The notes below the pieces were generated by a model. It worked only from the letters and a program-made list of their open reading frames with translations, had not been told where the DNA came from and made no database searches. 64,000 nucleotides of DNA. Source: Ramazzottius varieornatus (Eukaryota; Tardigrada; Eutardigrada; Parachela; Ramazzottiidae). Shown one piece after another: positions 1-11,329 of the stretch. Position 1 is the stretch's first letter, and each line of letters begins with the position of its first letter. The position numbers and the translations under genes are program-made. Location of the stretch: positions 679,648-743,647 of the forward strand of contig BDGG01000008.1 of the NCBI GenBank assembly GCA_001949185.1, read 5' to 3'.

Positions 1-902
1 TTCAAAGATTTCGTCATGGCTCGAGGTTTGCACTTTACATCCCCGGTGTTCTACTGCAAAACGCGCTGGTCAACCTACTTAAGGAGCATACGATACTGGG
101 TCAAGTACATCGACGAAATCGAGGCATTTGTCGAACAGTTGAAAGTGTCGGGTAAAGTCGCCAAGTGCCTGCAGTACCTGCGGGAGATATTCAGTAACAT
201 GGACGAAAAGTACAAGCTTCTGTTTCAGCTGCGCGCTATTGATCACATCGGTGACAGACTCGAGGCTGAGCTGACAAAATGTGAAAACAACAGCCTACCG
301 TTCGCCCCTTATGTGCTGGAAGCGACAGCAAGAATCTCCAGTACTTTCGAGGGTCTTCTGTTGGACAACGAACTGGATTCTCAGGCACCAGCAGAAGGAA
401 GAACAAACGGATGGATAAGGAAACTTTGGTACACCGAAAGCAAGACCCAGCTTGTTGCTACGCTCCCTGCAGCGAAAGCCAAAGTGGATCAAGTCTCCAA
501 GGAACATCCTGAGTCTAAGTTCCTGATGGGGGTAAGAATTTTTGAGCCCAGCCAGGCTGTGAGAATGATGGGAGGCCGAGAATGGACCAGCATGCGAGAT
601 ACCATCCTTCCAAAGCAGGGCGTTACAGGGATGAGTCAAATCCCGATGGATGAGTGGAGGGTCTACCAGAAGATTGTGAAGAAGTCATGTTCATCAACGC
701 GGAGAACCTGGATTCGTTCTGGAGAAGCCACTCGAAGGAACTACCAGTCTTGCATGCTATTGCTCTCCAGAATATATGGACACCAGTTAATTCGGTGGAG
801 GTTGAGAGATGTTTTAGTGTTATCAACTCGTTCTTTGGAAAAACGCGATATCAGATGAAGAAAAATAATATAGCAGTTCTGATGAGTTTGCTTTCAATAT
901 GA
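1..902 (+). mobile_element. hAT-family transposase fragment (5' cut by window edge, frameshifted)
   Basis: The reading frame is open from the first base, so the left end is truncated by the window. The first frame runs to about position 650. The C-terminal hAT dimerisation region lies in another frame, at about 654-902. It shows the family pattern: the stretch LPVLHAIALQNIW, then the serine-glutamate-arginine core SVEVERCFSVINSFF, then a basic RYQMKKNN end before TGA at 900-902. The upstream part has the TRWSTY motif common in hAT transposases. The frame change without a convincing splice site suggests a decayed copy, although an intron cannot be fully excluded. No terminal inverted repeat is visible downstream. 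A small hAT-type non-autonomous element lies at 23.8 kb, but I cannot show that the two are related. Confidence 0.75.
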
Positions 903-1813
903 GACGCTTGAAAGACTTTGACACGTTTGATAATAGTCTTCAACATATGGAATTGTACAATGCTGCCTAGTTATACAAAAAATTTGATCATGCTCAGTAA
1001 ATAAGAAATTGCCATCAAGTTGTCTTTCGATTATCAGACTTCAGTTCCACACGGTTACTTGTGTAAAACTATAATAATTATATATTTCGTGATTTTCTGA
1101 CGGCGCAAGTAACAATGCGGAACTGCAGTCAGCTAGTTCGTGAAGTTATGTTAATGTGTATCGTTCTGTTTTGTCACGATTGTTTCTTGTCAGCGTAGAA
1201 AAGAGGGTTGCAGTTTCTTCCTCCGCATAACGTAATTTATGTGTGCTGGTGCGCGTCGGGCTGCAGTAGGTAGGTGCATGTCGTAGTTTAGTACCGCGCT
1301 CGGCATGCGCTCCTTCATTCGCTAAATTCGCCAAAATCTGACTATTTCCAGCAACTGTATTCCTTCAATTCCAAGATGACAGACGTCCTGTCCGCTCGGA
1401 CGACAAAGTTTGACAATGGAGCTCCTCCCCTCTCAGACTGCCGGAGATCAGAACGTGTTGTGGTTTTACCTTGAGTCTTAACAGTCACTAGTCCTGAAAC
1501 ACGGTCCCGATTCACAATGAAAGAGATTAAAGCAATGGACTACACGTTGTCCGACTTCTCGACAACTCATAAAATGATCGTTTTACTTTGCAGAAAGTAA
1601 GAGGCTATGAGCAACAAGGCAATAAGAAGAAATATTTATTTTGTCCTGATAACTAACATCTAAAGATTACATTGCAAGATGGTCAAATCCGCAATAGAAG
1701 GTTGAACCAGAGCCCTCTGGAATTCTCACAGATGGCATCCAATCTAATAAAAAACATTGATGAAGAAAACAGCGTTGATAGCCTGAACGGAACAGTCTTC
1801 GGACAGTAGAAGC
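903..1813. other. intergenic stretch, no gene seen
   Basis: This AT-rich spacer lies between the transposase remnant and the 3' end of eIF5A. I see no long open frame with credible splice sites. It probably contains the eIF5A 3' UTR and the decayed end of the hAT element. Confidence 0.5.
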
Positions 1814-2565
1814 TTATTTGTCCGCAGCGGTATTGGGCTTCCAGGCGATAACGCACTCCTCTCCAACAGCTTTCAACACCGTACACTGCGAACAAGCAAA
1901 GAGAATGGTAAATGCAACACAAACACGGTGTGAAGTAATTCCGAGGGAAAAGTTTTGTTCCAACCTTTCCAAGGACACTTATGAACCTGGGATAAGAGCT
2001 TACCAATAACTCGCGGCCTCCTTCGTGTTCATCTCTGATTTTCTGACCCAATTCTCCTTCAGGCAACTTCAAGTCTTCACGGACATCACCTCCTTCTGCC
2101 ATCAAGGACAAGAAACCGTCATCACCAATATTCAAAAGCTGCAACAAACAATACTCATTAGCCTGACATCCATGTGCGAGCAAGCAGCACCAACTCGAAG
2201 GTTGCAACTCACAGTGAAATCCTCGCGCTTCACGACCGGAACATCCATGTTATGAGTAGACGGACACAAGTCGTCATACTTTCGAGAAGTGAAGATGTCC
2301 AATCCGACGAGGTGAACCTACAAGCACCAGCTCATGAACGATCACTCTGCCTGACCCCCCACCTGCTGTCAGAGCAAAGATAACTTGCCTTAGCGTGACC
2401 ATGCTTTCCAGTTTTCGACGTTGACATCTCTACAATTTTACAAGGACGGCCTTTCAACATGACGAATCCGTTCTTGCGCAACGAAGAGCACTGCTGCGGG
2501 TAGGTGGCCGAAGCTCCAGAGTCTCCGGACTGGAAGTGCTCGTCCAAATCATGTTCCTCAGCCAT
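1814..2565 (-). CDS. eIF5A: Eukaryotic translation initiation factor 5A
   Basis: This is the hypusine-containing factor that promotes peptide-bond formation at slow codons and termination on the ribosome. Four exons are seen: 2565-2389, 2317-2213, 2138-2004 and 1885-1814. They give 162 residues, close to the usual 150-160. Exon 1 holds the conserved start region ([20 protein letters not shown]) and the hypusine loop [12 protein letters not shown], in which the lysine after TG is the modified residue. Exon 2 encodes the VHLVGLDIF and [10 protein letters not shown] segments. Exon 3 carries DDGFLSLM and [12 protein letters not shown]. Exon 4 ends [13 protein letters not shown]. All joins are in phase 0. 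The first intron begins with GC (AAG|GCAAGT), a minor but well-known splice class. The last three exons were found by splicing and are not all obvious as single open frames. Confidence 0.95.
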
Positions 2566-3151
2566 CCTGCAACAGGGTTAAGGATCAAGAGGAAGAAGAT
2601 GAGGAGTTGCTTGTCGCCGAAGAACCGCTATGGCAGGTGAAGCAAGGAAATTTTCCTGCCGTACGTGTCCAAGATTAGACGGCCGGTTCAAACTGTCCCA
2701 CGGATGATTCGACTCACGTTTTAGAAATCGGTTAAATTTCAAATCGGATCGTCTGTGTACCTACCCACTCTATCAAACTCTCAATACGTGGTAGGCGCTC
2801 CATCTACAGCCTTGTGGTGAGCGTATCACTGTAGTCCAAGTAGGAAACAAACGGTGAATGACTCGACTGGGAACTAGTCTTACGTCATGGACCCCGTTCT
2901 ATTTACTGCGCCCAACAAGCCACCTTCAAATTGTGTCTATTGCGTTAGCAGTCAGGGAGACAAGAGTGACTCGAGTGGAACTAAAGAATTTCACTTCAAA
3001 AGTATTTTACAAAATTCTTTCCCAGATTTTCGTACGGTTTCGGCTTCCACTTTTGCTGGTTGCTTCATCCATCTCTTAGAATCGGTGTTGCGTTCTGACC
3101 GGGACCCCCGTTGCGGAAAAGTAGGCGCTCATCCCTGAACAAACGATCAGA
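2566..3151. other. divergent intergenic region between eIF5A and RpS21
   Basis: The two genes are transcribed away from each other, so this 0.6-kb stretch should hold both promoters and 5' UTRs. No TATA box or protein-coding exon could be assigned with confidence. Confidence 0.4.
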
Positions 3152-3658
3152 ATGGAAAACGACGCCAAGGAACGAGTCGATTTGTACATTCCCCGGAAGT
3201 GGTATGACTGAATTATCCGCAGCAAATGGTTCTTTTACTCATTTGTTTCTCTTACAGCTCTTCCACAAACCGCCTTATCTCGGCCAAAGACCATGCTTCA
3301 ATCCAGCTTAATCTGATGGAGGTAAGAATCATCCGAGCACAGCAGGCGGTTGAGAATTGATTGACATCCAGTTGGCTCCGTATGTCTCACTTGTCCGCGA
3401 GTTGATTGAGGCTTTACGAGTTGATTGAGGCATAACTGAAACTAGAGTGGATTTCTGATCTCTACAATCTACATTTATGAATGTTGAACAGGGCGGATGC
3501 TGATGGTTGTTTTTTTGTTTAAGCTGGATGGAGAAGGAAAGGCAACTGGAAAGATAAGACCGTACGCCATTTGTGGAGAAGTGCGACGAATGGGTGAATC
3601 GGACGACTGCATAAATAGACTGGCGAAGCAACACGGACTTCTATCGAAGCAATTTTGA
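3152..3658 (+). CDS. RpS21: 40S ribosomal protein S21
   Basis: This is a small-subunit ribosomal protein split into three exons too short to stand out alone: 3152-3201, 3258-3321 and 3524-3658. Together they give 82 residues; the family is usually about 83. Exon 1 reads [16 protein letters not shown]. Exon 2 supplies [17 protein letters not shown], matching the family's conserved SAKDHASIQ core. Exon 3 supplies [19 protein letters not shown] and the end GLLSKQF before TGA. Splice sites are GT-AG, with phases consistent across both joins. The gene lies head-to-head with eIF5A, an arrangement that could share a promoter region. Confidence 0.95.
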
Positions 3659-3775
3659 TTAACGAGGTACTTTTATTCGCTTCGGCATTTCCCCTGAAGG
3701 TTATGAAGAGGCTTGAGAATGTTTTTAAAGTTCGACTGCGTCGGATTTGAGACACCACGCTAATTCGCCAGTGAA

Positions 3776-3868
3776 ATGGCCGACCAGCTGAACGCTATAC
3801 AGATCAGTACAGTAAATGATGCTTTCCTCCTGCCATCGATGCTGTTCCATGCTACGAAAAATATACAG
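3776..3868 (+). CDS. possible first coding exon of an unrecognised gene
   Basis: An ATG in good context (GAAATGGCC) opens 31 codons, starting MADQLNAIQISTVNDAFLLP and ending at a plausible donor (CAG|GTACGA). It starts 117 nt after the RpS21 stop. I could not find a convincing next exon: the downstream DNA is an inverted-repeat element and then V-ATPase subunit F on the other strand. It may be a real short gene or a chance open frame. Confidence 0.2.
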
Positions 3869-4017
3869 GTACGATTCTGCCGTCCCTCGTAGTCATCGCA
3901 CTGTCATTCGCTAGGAAACACCCGGAGGACTGAAGCTGTTCGCGAGCGGTGTGAGATGTCTGCGTAGTGATCGAAGTGAGGAGTGAAAGAGCCCGATGTT
4001 TCACTTCCGGTAGCAAA

Positions 4018-4142
4018 TACTGTAATGCTTCATGAACTTCGCGAAGTGACGTCACAGTGCGCGTAAGATTTACGGGTATGATGACGCATGTAACACACTC
4101 TCACTATGATGTAATTCGCGAAGTTCATGAAGCATTACAGTA
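4018..4142. mobile_element. 125-bp inverted-repeat element (Tc1/mariner-like MITE)
   Basis: Perfect 28-bp inverted repeats sit at 4018-4045 and 4115-4142, starting TACTGTAATGCTTCATG. If the outer TA pairs are the target duplication, the element proper is 4020-4140 with 26-bp repeats. TA duplication is typical of Tc1/mariner-type elements. It carries no coding capacity. Confidence 0.75.
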
Positions 4143-4243
4143 CGTCAGAGAACTGCACTGCAGGTTTGCAGAAGAATAAGGCGAAAAGAACACACACGCT
4201 ACATGACAAGGCAAATTGAACTATCGCACCAAAGTCGGACAGA

Positions 4244-4645
4244 TCATTTGAAGTCTTCACTGCTCAAACTTCCTTTAGCCCGTCGTAAAATAGAATCTTT
4301 GGAAGGATCGTATGGGTGGTCTTTGGACGGTATTTCCAGCACGGTTGGTATGGTGCCATTGTAGCTGTCCACGACTCCTCGGATGCTTTCCGCAATGTTC
4401 TGACTAATCAGAATGATTCCGATGTCATCTCGACGTGTAAAAGACTTGAAGGCTTCTTCTATTTCCGAATAAAGAGTATCCTTTGTCACGATGAAGTAGT
4501 TGGTCTGCTTGTTGCGAGACAACTCTCCGATGCCGCCCAGCACGAACCCCACTACAACATCCTCGTCCCCGATAACAGCGATCAGCTTACCTCTTCCTCC
4601 CGCATGACCCGCATCCTTCGAAGGCCCAGCAGCTGACTGAGCCAT
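4244..4645 (-). CDS. Vha14: V-type proton ATPase subunit F
   Basis: This is a subunit of the soluble V1 part of the vacuolar proton pump, located in the central stalk. A single exon gives 133 residues, slightly longer than the usual ~120 because of an Ala/Gly-rich start ([19 protein letters not shown]). Conserved segments are [20 protein letters not shown] near the N-terminus, [13 protein letters not shown] in the middle, and [18 protein letters not shown] at the end. There is no sign of introns. Identification is by family motifs and length. Confidence 0.95.
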   Translation of the reverse strand: MAQSAAGPSKDAGHAGGRGKLIAVIGDEDVVVGFVLGGIGELSRNKQTNYFIVTKDTLYSEIEEAFKSFTRRDDIGIILISQNIAESIRGVVDSYNGTIPTVLEIPSKDHPYDPSKDSILRRAKGSLSSEDFK

Positions 4646-5275
4646 GTCTTACAGTTGCTAACACTGTTCAAATGATTTCGTTTTGAACTTCGTTTGCTTC
4701 ATCTCGTGTGGCAGACAGGTGCAAAACCGCAGATCGAGGTTGAAATTGTCGGCCACTGTCGAGCGCATCACATGAAAAGTTGCCGGACCAGTTTCTCCCG
4801 CTGTGTAAAATATCGTACCGCAGGGGCTTTCCTTATGCCGTTCCGTTAAGGTTCACCGAGGGTCTGTGTTTGTCGCACTGAAAGATTCCATTCTTTCGTA
4901 CTCAGCCAGCCTTCTTATTTGGACATAATGGTGTTACGTATCTAAAGTGCGTTGGGTGGCAAAGCTACCCGTCATGAAGTTAACGCTGTACGACGAAGAT
5001 CACGCTGCACCAGTTATACTGATACCGTGGGACGGTGTTAGTTCGCGAATAGCTCAAGACCTGTGAGACTGGTACAGCAGGATGGTCAGGTCCGAAGCTT
5101 AACCCACGTGAGAACCGGAAGTGCCAGTGTGGTCCATCCAAGACCTGAGCGACCTGTCGGATGTCGCACTCATCCTTCCCGGAAAGCACGCTTGTGCCAT
5201 GTTTCTAGAGTATGTAGCCAGGCTACTGACGATTAATACAACTTTTGCTGTTAGCAGTAGAGGTCTGACAGGCTC
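4646..5275. other. spacer with possible 5' exons of the coiled-coil gene
   Basis: On the + strand an ATG at 4975 opens 30 codons (MKLTLYDEDHAAPVILIPWD...). A second open stretch at about 5126-5210 (WSIQDLSDLSDVALILPGKH) ends near a possible donor, with an acceptor at 5262-5268 just before the next gene. These could be upstream exons of the coiled-coil gene or chance frames. Confidence 0.25.
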
Positions 5276-8103
5276 ATGGATGGAGCCAAACAGTTTGGAT
5301 TGTCACATGGCTCTTTCATTAGTGCTCGGCGATCCCAGGGTTCTCTAAAAGATGAGTCCTCAAGGTCCACGACTCTATTTCTGTCTAATGCTGCTGGAGA
5401 CAATGGAGAATTGAGCGATGGAGGCTTTCCACAGATATCTCTCTTCGATACTTTACAGCTGAAACTCGGTAAGAAAACTGTCGAGAATGCAGCACTCGCC
5501 GCAGACATCCTGCGTTTACAGCATATCGTCGAGGGACTCCAAAAAACGAAAGGGGGTGATAGCGGCGCAGAAAGTCACCGATTCGCGGAACTGGAAGCGG
5601 AATTGCTTAAACAGAAGCAAGAACTAAACCGCGCCATCTCCGACCGGAATATATATCAGAATCTTCATGAGGATGTTAACGCGGAACTGGATAGCGTCCG
5701 GTCAGAAATGTACACAGCTGAACAGGAAGCTCAACATAGAATCGGTCAATTAAATTTAGTGTGTCAGAAGTTGGAAGATGAAAAGAGGGACGTGGAGCAT
5801 AAGTGTGCGCAGCAGCTCGACAACCAAGAAAGAGAGTTCGAGAAGGTTTTGGAAAATATGCGGAGTACTGAAAGCATGGCGGAAGTCAGAGCTCTGGAAG
5901 AAGAACAAATCAAACACGCGGAGGCAATAGCGGGTTTGTTGAACGATCGTGCTGAGAGTGACTTCAAACTTCAACAGGCTTTAAAGAGTGCGGAGGTTTT
6001 GCAATCAGCTCATGCCGCCATGGAAGGGAAGCTTCAGAAGCAGTTGTCGAAGGTTTACAAAGAGCTCGCGCAATGCAAGGGCGAAAATTTGAATATCAAA
6101 GAGGGTAAATCGCAGGAGAACGCGGCGTTGGTTCACGAGCTGGAAGCTGTTCGAAACGAAGCATTAATGCTGCGGAATAGAGTGAGAACTTTAGACGATA
6201 CGTTGACAGATAAGGAAGCTCTCGTAATTTCGCAACGGATGAACCACGAAGAGCAAGTTGAAGTCTGGAGGCAGAGGGTAGTGGAAGCCATGTCGAACAG
6301 TTCGCAACTCATGGCAGAAACTGTGGTGGCCTTGGAACACAGACTGGCGGAGTCGGATGCTCAAAGGTCTCGGTTGGCTGCACAAAACGAACAAAGAGCC
6401 CAGGAGGCGGCGGAACACCTCGAGCTTGTGCGGAAAGAGTACGACGTTATCATAAAGAGCTTGGCGCTTCAGCATGAGGAAGACTTCAAAAGAAGGGTCT
6501 CGAGCGTCGAAGAGCAGTTCGCCAGAGAAGCGCGGCAGTGGAAGGCAGAATACGAGAAGATTCGTGATGGACAGCAACAATACGCGAGAATGGTCGATGC
6601 AAGGTACGAATGCATGTCGTTGGAAAAAACTTCAGTAAGTTTGATTTTGCTTCAACACTGTATGCTCTTAGGTTGGAGCAACACGTCAAGTCTCTCAAAG
6701 ATGCCCATAGTATCGAGATAGTGAAGCTCAAGCAACAAGTGGAGGACTTGTCAACTTCCTCGTCTGATCATCTAGAACAGGTCGAAGCACTACGGCGTGA
6801 CCTTGTGGCAAAAGGAAGGGATTTGAAGTCTGCTTCCAGGAAAGCGTCGGATTACGAGAAGAAGTATCGTCACGTTGAAAAGAAACTGAACGAAGTTATC
6901 AACATGAACAGAAAACTGGTTCAAGATGTTTCGCAGCTTCGTCAACTGAAAGACCCATCGACCATTGTCGAGACGACGCTGCGTGCAGAGCGCGAGAACC
7001 TGCGCAGTTTAGTTGAGGCAGAAAACGCTGCAAAGGTAGCTTCCTCCGAATCCTTGCTTGTTAAAAAACACGACGAAGCGGTAGCGGCTCTTCAGAAGAC
7101 TCATACGGACTCAGTTCATCAACTCCAAGAGCAGTTGAAACAGACGGTATCCGAGCGAGCCCAAAGTCGTGCGATGCTGCAGAAACTTCAGGCCGAGGTC
7201 GCGGCGGACAAACGGGCAATGCATGATGGCATTGCCGATTTGATGAAGAGCAACACGGTAAGTTCGGCCGCGGACGCCCAGAACCATCAGATCGAATTAC
7301 GAACTCTGAAAGAAAACCATCGCCGGGAAGTACAGCTGCTGAAAACGGAAAAAGCAAAAGCGATAAAGATCTCTGAAGAGAACCACTTGAATGAGATTCT
7401 GAAACTTCGCGCAGCTCATGAGGCTGAGAAGGCAGCTACTGCGCGAACTAACGAGGAAGTGTTGCGCAGTTATGCACAGAACTTGAAGCCGAGTATTCGA
7501 AAGGAAATCGAGGAAGAAATTGCTCAAGAGATAAAAGCGCTTCGTTCCCAACATTCAAGTTTGATAGCTGTAAACGAAAAGGCACTTTCTGAAACTGAAC
7601 AAAAGTGTGGCTCCATACTCGAAAGCATGAAGAAGAAACACCAAGAAATTGTAAACAGCTTAGAAAGCAAATTGGCCACGACGGCAAAAGCATTGTCCGA
7701 ATTTGAAGAGAAATTCAATCAGCATCAGCAGTCTGTGAGCAAGGTCCATTTGGTCAAGGAAGAACTCGAAAGGCGCCTCGAAGAAGCAGAAATGCGTCTT
7801 CGAGAGACCGTGGAACAGGAAGCGAGTAAGAGGAAAACCTTGCAAGATGATGTGAGGAAAGAAGCTGAGCAAAAGCTTGCGGCGTTCCAAGAGGCTTCCA
7901 CCGCCACAATCGGAAAACTCGAGAAGCAACTACGAAGTCTCCTTCAAGAAATGGCGAAAGCAGAAGAAAGAGAACGCCTACTCGCACAAAAGTTTGCTGC
8001 TGTTGCCGCCAGAAACCACCAGTTGGAAGATAATCAAGCGGTGTTCCAAAGACGGCTTCAACAGTCCGAGCAAAGAATCCCTGAGCTTTTAGCATCGAGG
8101 TAA
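5276..8103 (+). CDS. long coiled-coil protein (unrecognised; FAM184-like in style)
   Basis: There are two exons, 5276-6603 and 6672-8103, joined within an Arg codon (AG|G) across a 68-nt GT-AG intron, giving 919 residues. After a short Ser/Gly-rich head (about residues 1-60) the whole protein is heptad-rich, dense in Glu, Lys, Leu, Gln and Ala. There are no membrane segments and no catalytic motif. This composition is typical of centrosomal, ciliary or Golgi tethering proteins. The region LQLKLGKKTVENAALAADIL vaguely recalls FAM184-type proteins, but coiled coils are easily mis-assigned, so no function is claimed. The start is the first ATG after a possible acceptor; upstream coding exons are possible. 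The end is TAA at 8101-8103, although that TAA overlaps a GTAAAT that could be a donor. Confidence 0.8.
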
Positions 8104-8321
8104 ATTGAAACTTATCCACTCTTTACTGTCTACTTTTAAAGTTCTGATCTGGCAGTTCTAGTTTATCTTTCATTCGAACATTTTAGCTTGTTTCATGTAA
8201 ATTTAACTCAAGTGCTCCTTCTGATAACCACACGGTATTTTCACGCTTGAAGCGAAGCACTATAAATATTAGAAAATCCGGCAGGTTTTTTGTTATAAAA
8301 GACAATCTGGTTCGAGTCATC

Positions 8322-10687
8322 CTAGTCAACAGGCATGTCCTCCGGGCCCGACTTAGCAGTCGTGGCTGGTGCTGTCGTTTCGGTTGCAGGCTTTGGGTAG
8401 GTTCGCAGTGGTCGAGGTCCATAGAGCAGCAAGTAGGCGCAGTGCCAGTCGCCGCCTCCAGACAGCTTCAAGATCTCTTCTGGATGGACGCCGGAAACCT
8501 TATCATCGTCAAACTTCAGCCAAATGTCTGAAACGCAACGCAAGGTTGAGTCATACGGGTCTGGCCATTTGCAAGACGAACTTCTTACCTCCTCGCTTGA
8601 CCCAACCAACATAATGTCCACTGTTGTTGGTCCTTCCTTGATGAGTTAGAACGGCCTGTAGTTCGTAAAAGCCGCTGTTGTTGGACCCAACATCTGTAAT
8701 CAAGATCACGATAGCCGTAACGCTGAAAGAGCGACCAACACGGTAACCAAACACCGGTACCGACCATCGGAGAAGGAGAAAGGTTCGTCAACGTGAGGCT
8801 CATCGTCATCTTCCTTCACTAATCCCTTGGTCAGCTAAAACGAAAGCCATAAAGCAAGTCGTAACAGGGTTAGAAAGCTTGGTATTCGTACTTTGATCGC
8901 CCGTTCCGTCAGATAGTCGTCAGTATCCTTAAACTTTTGCCGCATGGGCACCAACTTCTTCTGGAGCACTTCGGAGCACAGATCGAAGACATCCAACATG
9001 AAAGGAAATTTCACATCCTATTTAACAGGAAAAATAAGTATGCAATACTGCTTCTAAATTCATCGATGTGCTGTGCTGTGCTGTACCTTCAAGATCTTCG
9101 CGCCAACCGCTGCACGTTCTTTGAAGAAGAAGCGAACAAGCTGAACCGTTAGATACGCGGGAAGGCGATCAATCTTGTTCACTTTCTCAAACTCGGCATC
9201 GCGACCCAAGGTCTCCGAATGCTTGGTGATAGTCTCCCTCAGCCGACCAGCCAGTCCAGCTTGAAGATACTTCACATCTGTAACCAAGAACCAACGAAAT
9301 CAACTTCACACTCTTATCGAGGGAAAACGTAGAATATCTTACCTTGGTTGATGAAGCAGCTCAGCTGGAGAAAAGGCTCTCTGAACTGCACAACAGGTTC
9401 CGTTTCCGATTCCTTGCATTTCATCGTCACCGCGAACTCCCCCCGCAAGTACTGGTCCACGACATTGCTGTTGGGTGTAGCTGCACCGAGCTGCTTCTTC
9501 AAGTTGTTCATCAACTCGGTCCAGGCTTCGTTCGCGTCTTGCTGGGCGTACCCGCCGTGTTCGCCTCTTTCCGCGAACCTCGGGTAAGCCTTCCTCATAG
9601 TCTCCACCAGCACCTATTCCGACAAACCATGCCACATTCTCCACCAAACGTGTTCACTCTACTTAGTCCGAAATCCGACTGATATTAGACTTACCACTGG
9701 GACGACTTTCTCCGGGTTTCGGTCCATTTCATCGTACGTCACCTTCACAGCTTGAGTTACCGACTGGGACTTTGCTTGCTCGGAATCGAACCCGGCGAAG
9801 CTTCCGGAAAAGCTGTAACAAGCATCATAGATTAGTTTTTTAGTTTGTCAGCTCGTTATGTCAAAGTGTTTTGACTTACTTCTTCAAGGCCTTGCGAAGT
9901 TCGGGGATAGCCCGGAAGCACTGCACGGTGGCATTCAGATAGCAAGTATTGCCCAAATTCATCAGACCCAGAGGATTGTCATCCTGATATGACAATGAAC
10001 AATTAGAATTTTCCTGGTTAGCCACGCTAAAGTTTATGTAAACAGTCGGTAAAAAAAATAGTACAAGGAAGGCAAGAGTTATCAGTTAACATGTAGCAAT
10101 AAACATTTCGAACCTCTTCATCCGCAGCACTGCTTGATGGGTCCTTCCCGTCCTTTGACGATGCTGCAGGTGGAGGACCTGTAGGCACTCCCTCCGTACT
10201 GCCCATCATCATGATCCCGGAACCATTTGTCAGCTTAATGTCTCCCCATGCATCGTCCTGACGACCATCCAAAGTTACCAAACCAGTCATGGCAGCGTCT
10301 TCCCCACCAATATTAGGCAAGCACACCTAGTTTTGAAAGCGACATACCTGGATGGTCTTTCCTTTCATCAGCAACTTTTGTCGATCCGGAGGCACTCCCG
10401 ACAGAGCGAAGAGTTGTGCTGTAATGCAGAAAAAGACACTGCAGACTGAGCGAGAATTCACTTGTACGGACCTGTGTTATCAATATTTAACAAACAGCGC
10501 AGTACCTTTGAAAGTTTCGGGAGGCTCATCCGTGTTCACTTCGACGTTGTCAAACTTCTGTTTGCCCCACTTTACATTGACTGCAACACAACAACCCTGA
10601 TAGTTTCTGCCATTCTGCCTTCAAGAAAGCGTGATGGAGCAACAGGAAAATCGAAGTATCTAGAAGCTTACCGGTTACAGCGGGCAT
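8322..10687 (-). CDS. USP14: Ubiquitin carboxyl-terminal hydrolase 14 (proteasome-associated deubiquitinase)
   Basis: This cysteine protease docks on the proteasome through an N-terminal ubiquitin-like domain and trims ubiquitin chains. It is split into about ten exons. The first is tiny (MPAVT, 10687-10672). The next two encode the Ubl domain (VNVKWGKQKFDNVEVNTDEP; AQLFALSGVPPDRQKLLMKG). The catalytic cysteine box is LMNLGNTCYLNATVQC at about 9960. The QQDANEAW segment is at about 9530. The PAYLTVQLVRFFFKE block is at about 9150. The histidine box is GSNNSGFYELQAVLTHQGR then NNSGHYVGWVKRGG at about 8600-8700. The last exon ends KFDDDKV...LSGGGDWHCAYLLLYG and a Pro/Thr-rich tail. All catalytic landmarks are intact and in family order, so it should be active. 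Confidence 0.95.
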
Positions 10688-11329
10688 CTTGGACGGCTTC
10701 TTGGGCTCCGATCGAAGACGTGTCTACTGCCGTCGGTTCACAAATACCACAGTCAAGGAAGCAACCAACGTCTAACACGATCAGCTTCGATGTCCTTGAG
10801 CTTGAAGACCTGAGAACTTCTTCCTGCGAAATGACAACAAAGCGATTCAGTAACGTGGAGTCAAGCGTCAAGGCAGTCAAGGGAAACACCACAGAGTTTA
10901 CACAAAGGGACATTCAATGACATCACATGATATGACAGGACACGATGACACTCTTGGAACAGTTAACACGACCGCACAAAGTTTCTGATTAACTTAGCTT
11001 AGGACGTGGAAGAAGTTCAAAGATTTTCCTGGGCACTCTCGATTCCAATCTTGGACTTTGTCAGCGCATCTAAGTGGACCGTATACCCGGACTATCCCTC
11101 CGACGTACTGGGAACGTCGGTCTCTCTGTTCGGGCCAGGTTGCAGACAGCCGTTAGCGTTCCTCTTAAAATGTCTATCCAATCGGAAGTCCGGATGACGG
11201 GATAGCTTTGCAAGGATCACGGCGCCCCAGAAGTGTCACGGCACCTATCCGACTGGATCTGCCTAACTACCATGATACTCTGCGATAAATTTTGGAAGTT
11301 CTGGCTTGATTTGTTCTGCCTAAATAGTC
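10688..11329. other. divergent intergenic region, no gene seen
   Basis: This stretch lies between the USP14 start (minus) and the nucleotidase start (plus) and should contain both promoters. The open frames in it lack credible splice sites or motifs. Confidence 0.4.

Noticed and set aside
295-639. Minus-strand open frame opposite the transposase
   Set aside because: It is the antisense shadow of the hAT coding frame and has no motif.
4316-4636. Plus-strand frame of 106 codons over V-ATPase F
   Set aside because: Antisense shadow; the minus-strand protein matches the V-ATPase F family along its whole length.
7754-8119. Minus-strand frames over the coiled-coil gene
   Set aside because: Long coiled-coil genes leave open antisense frames; these are Phe/Leu/Ser-rich with no start context or splice support.
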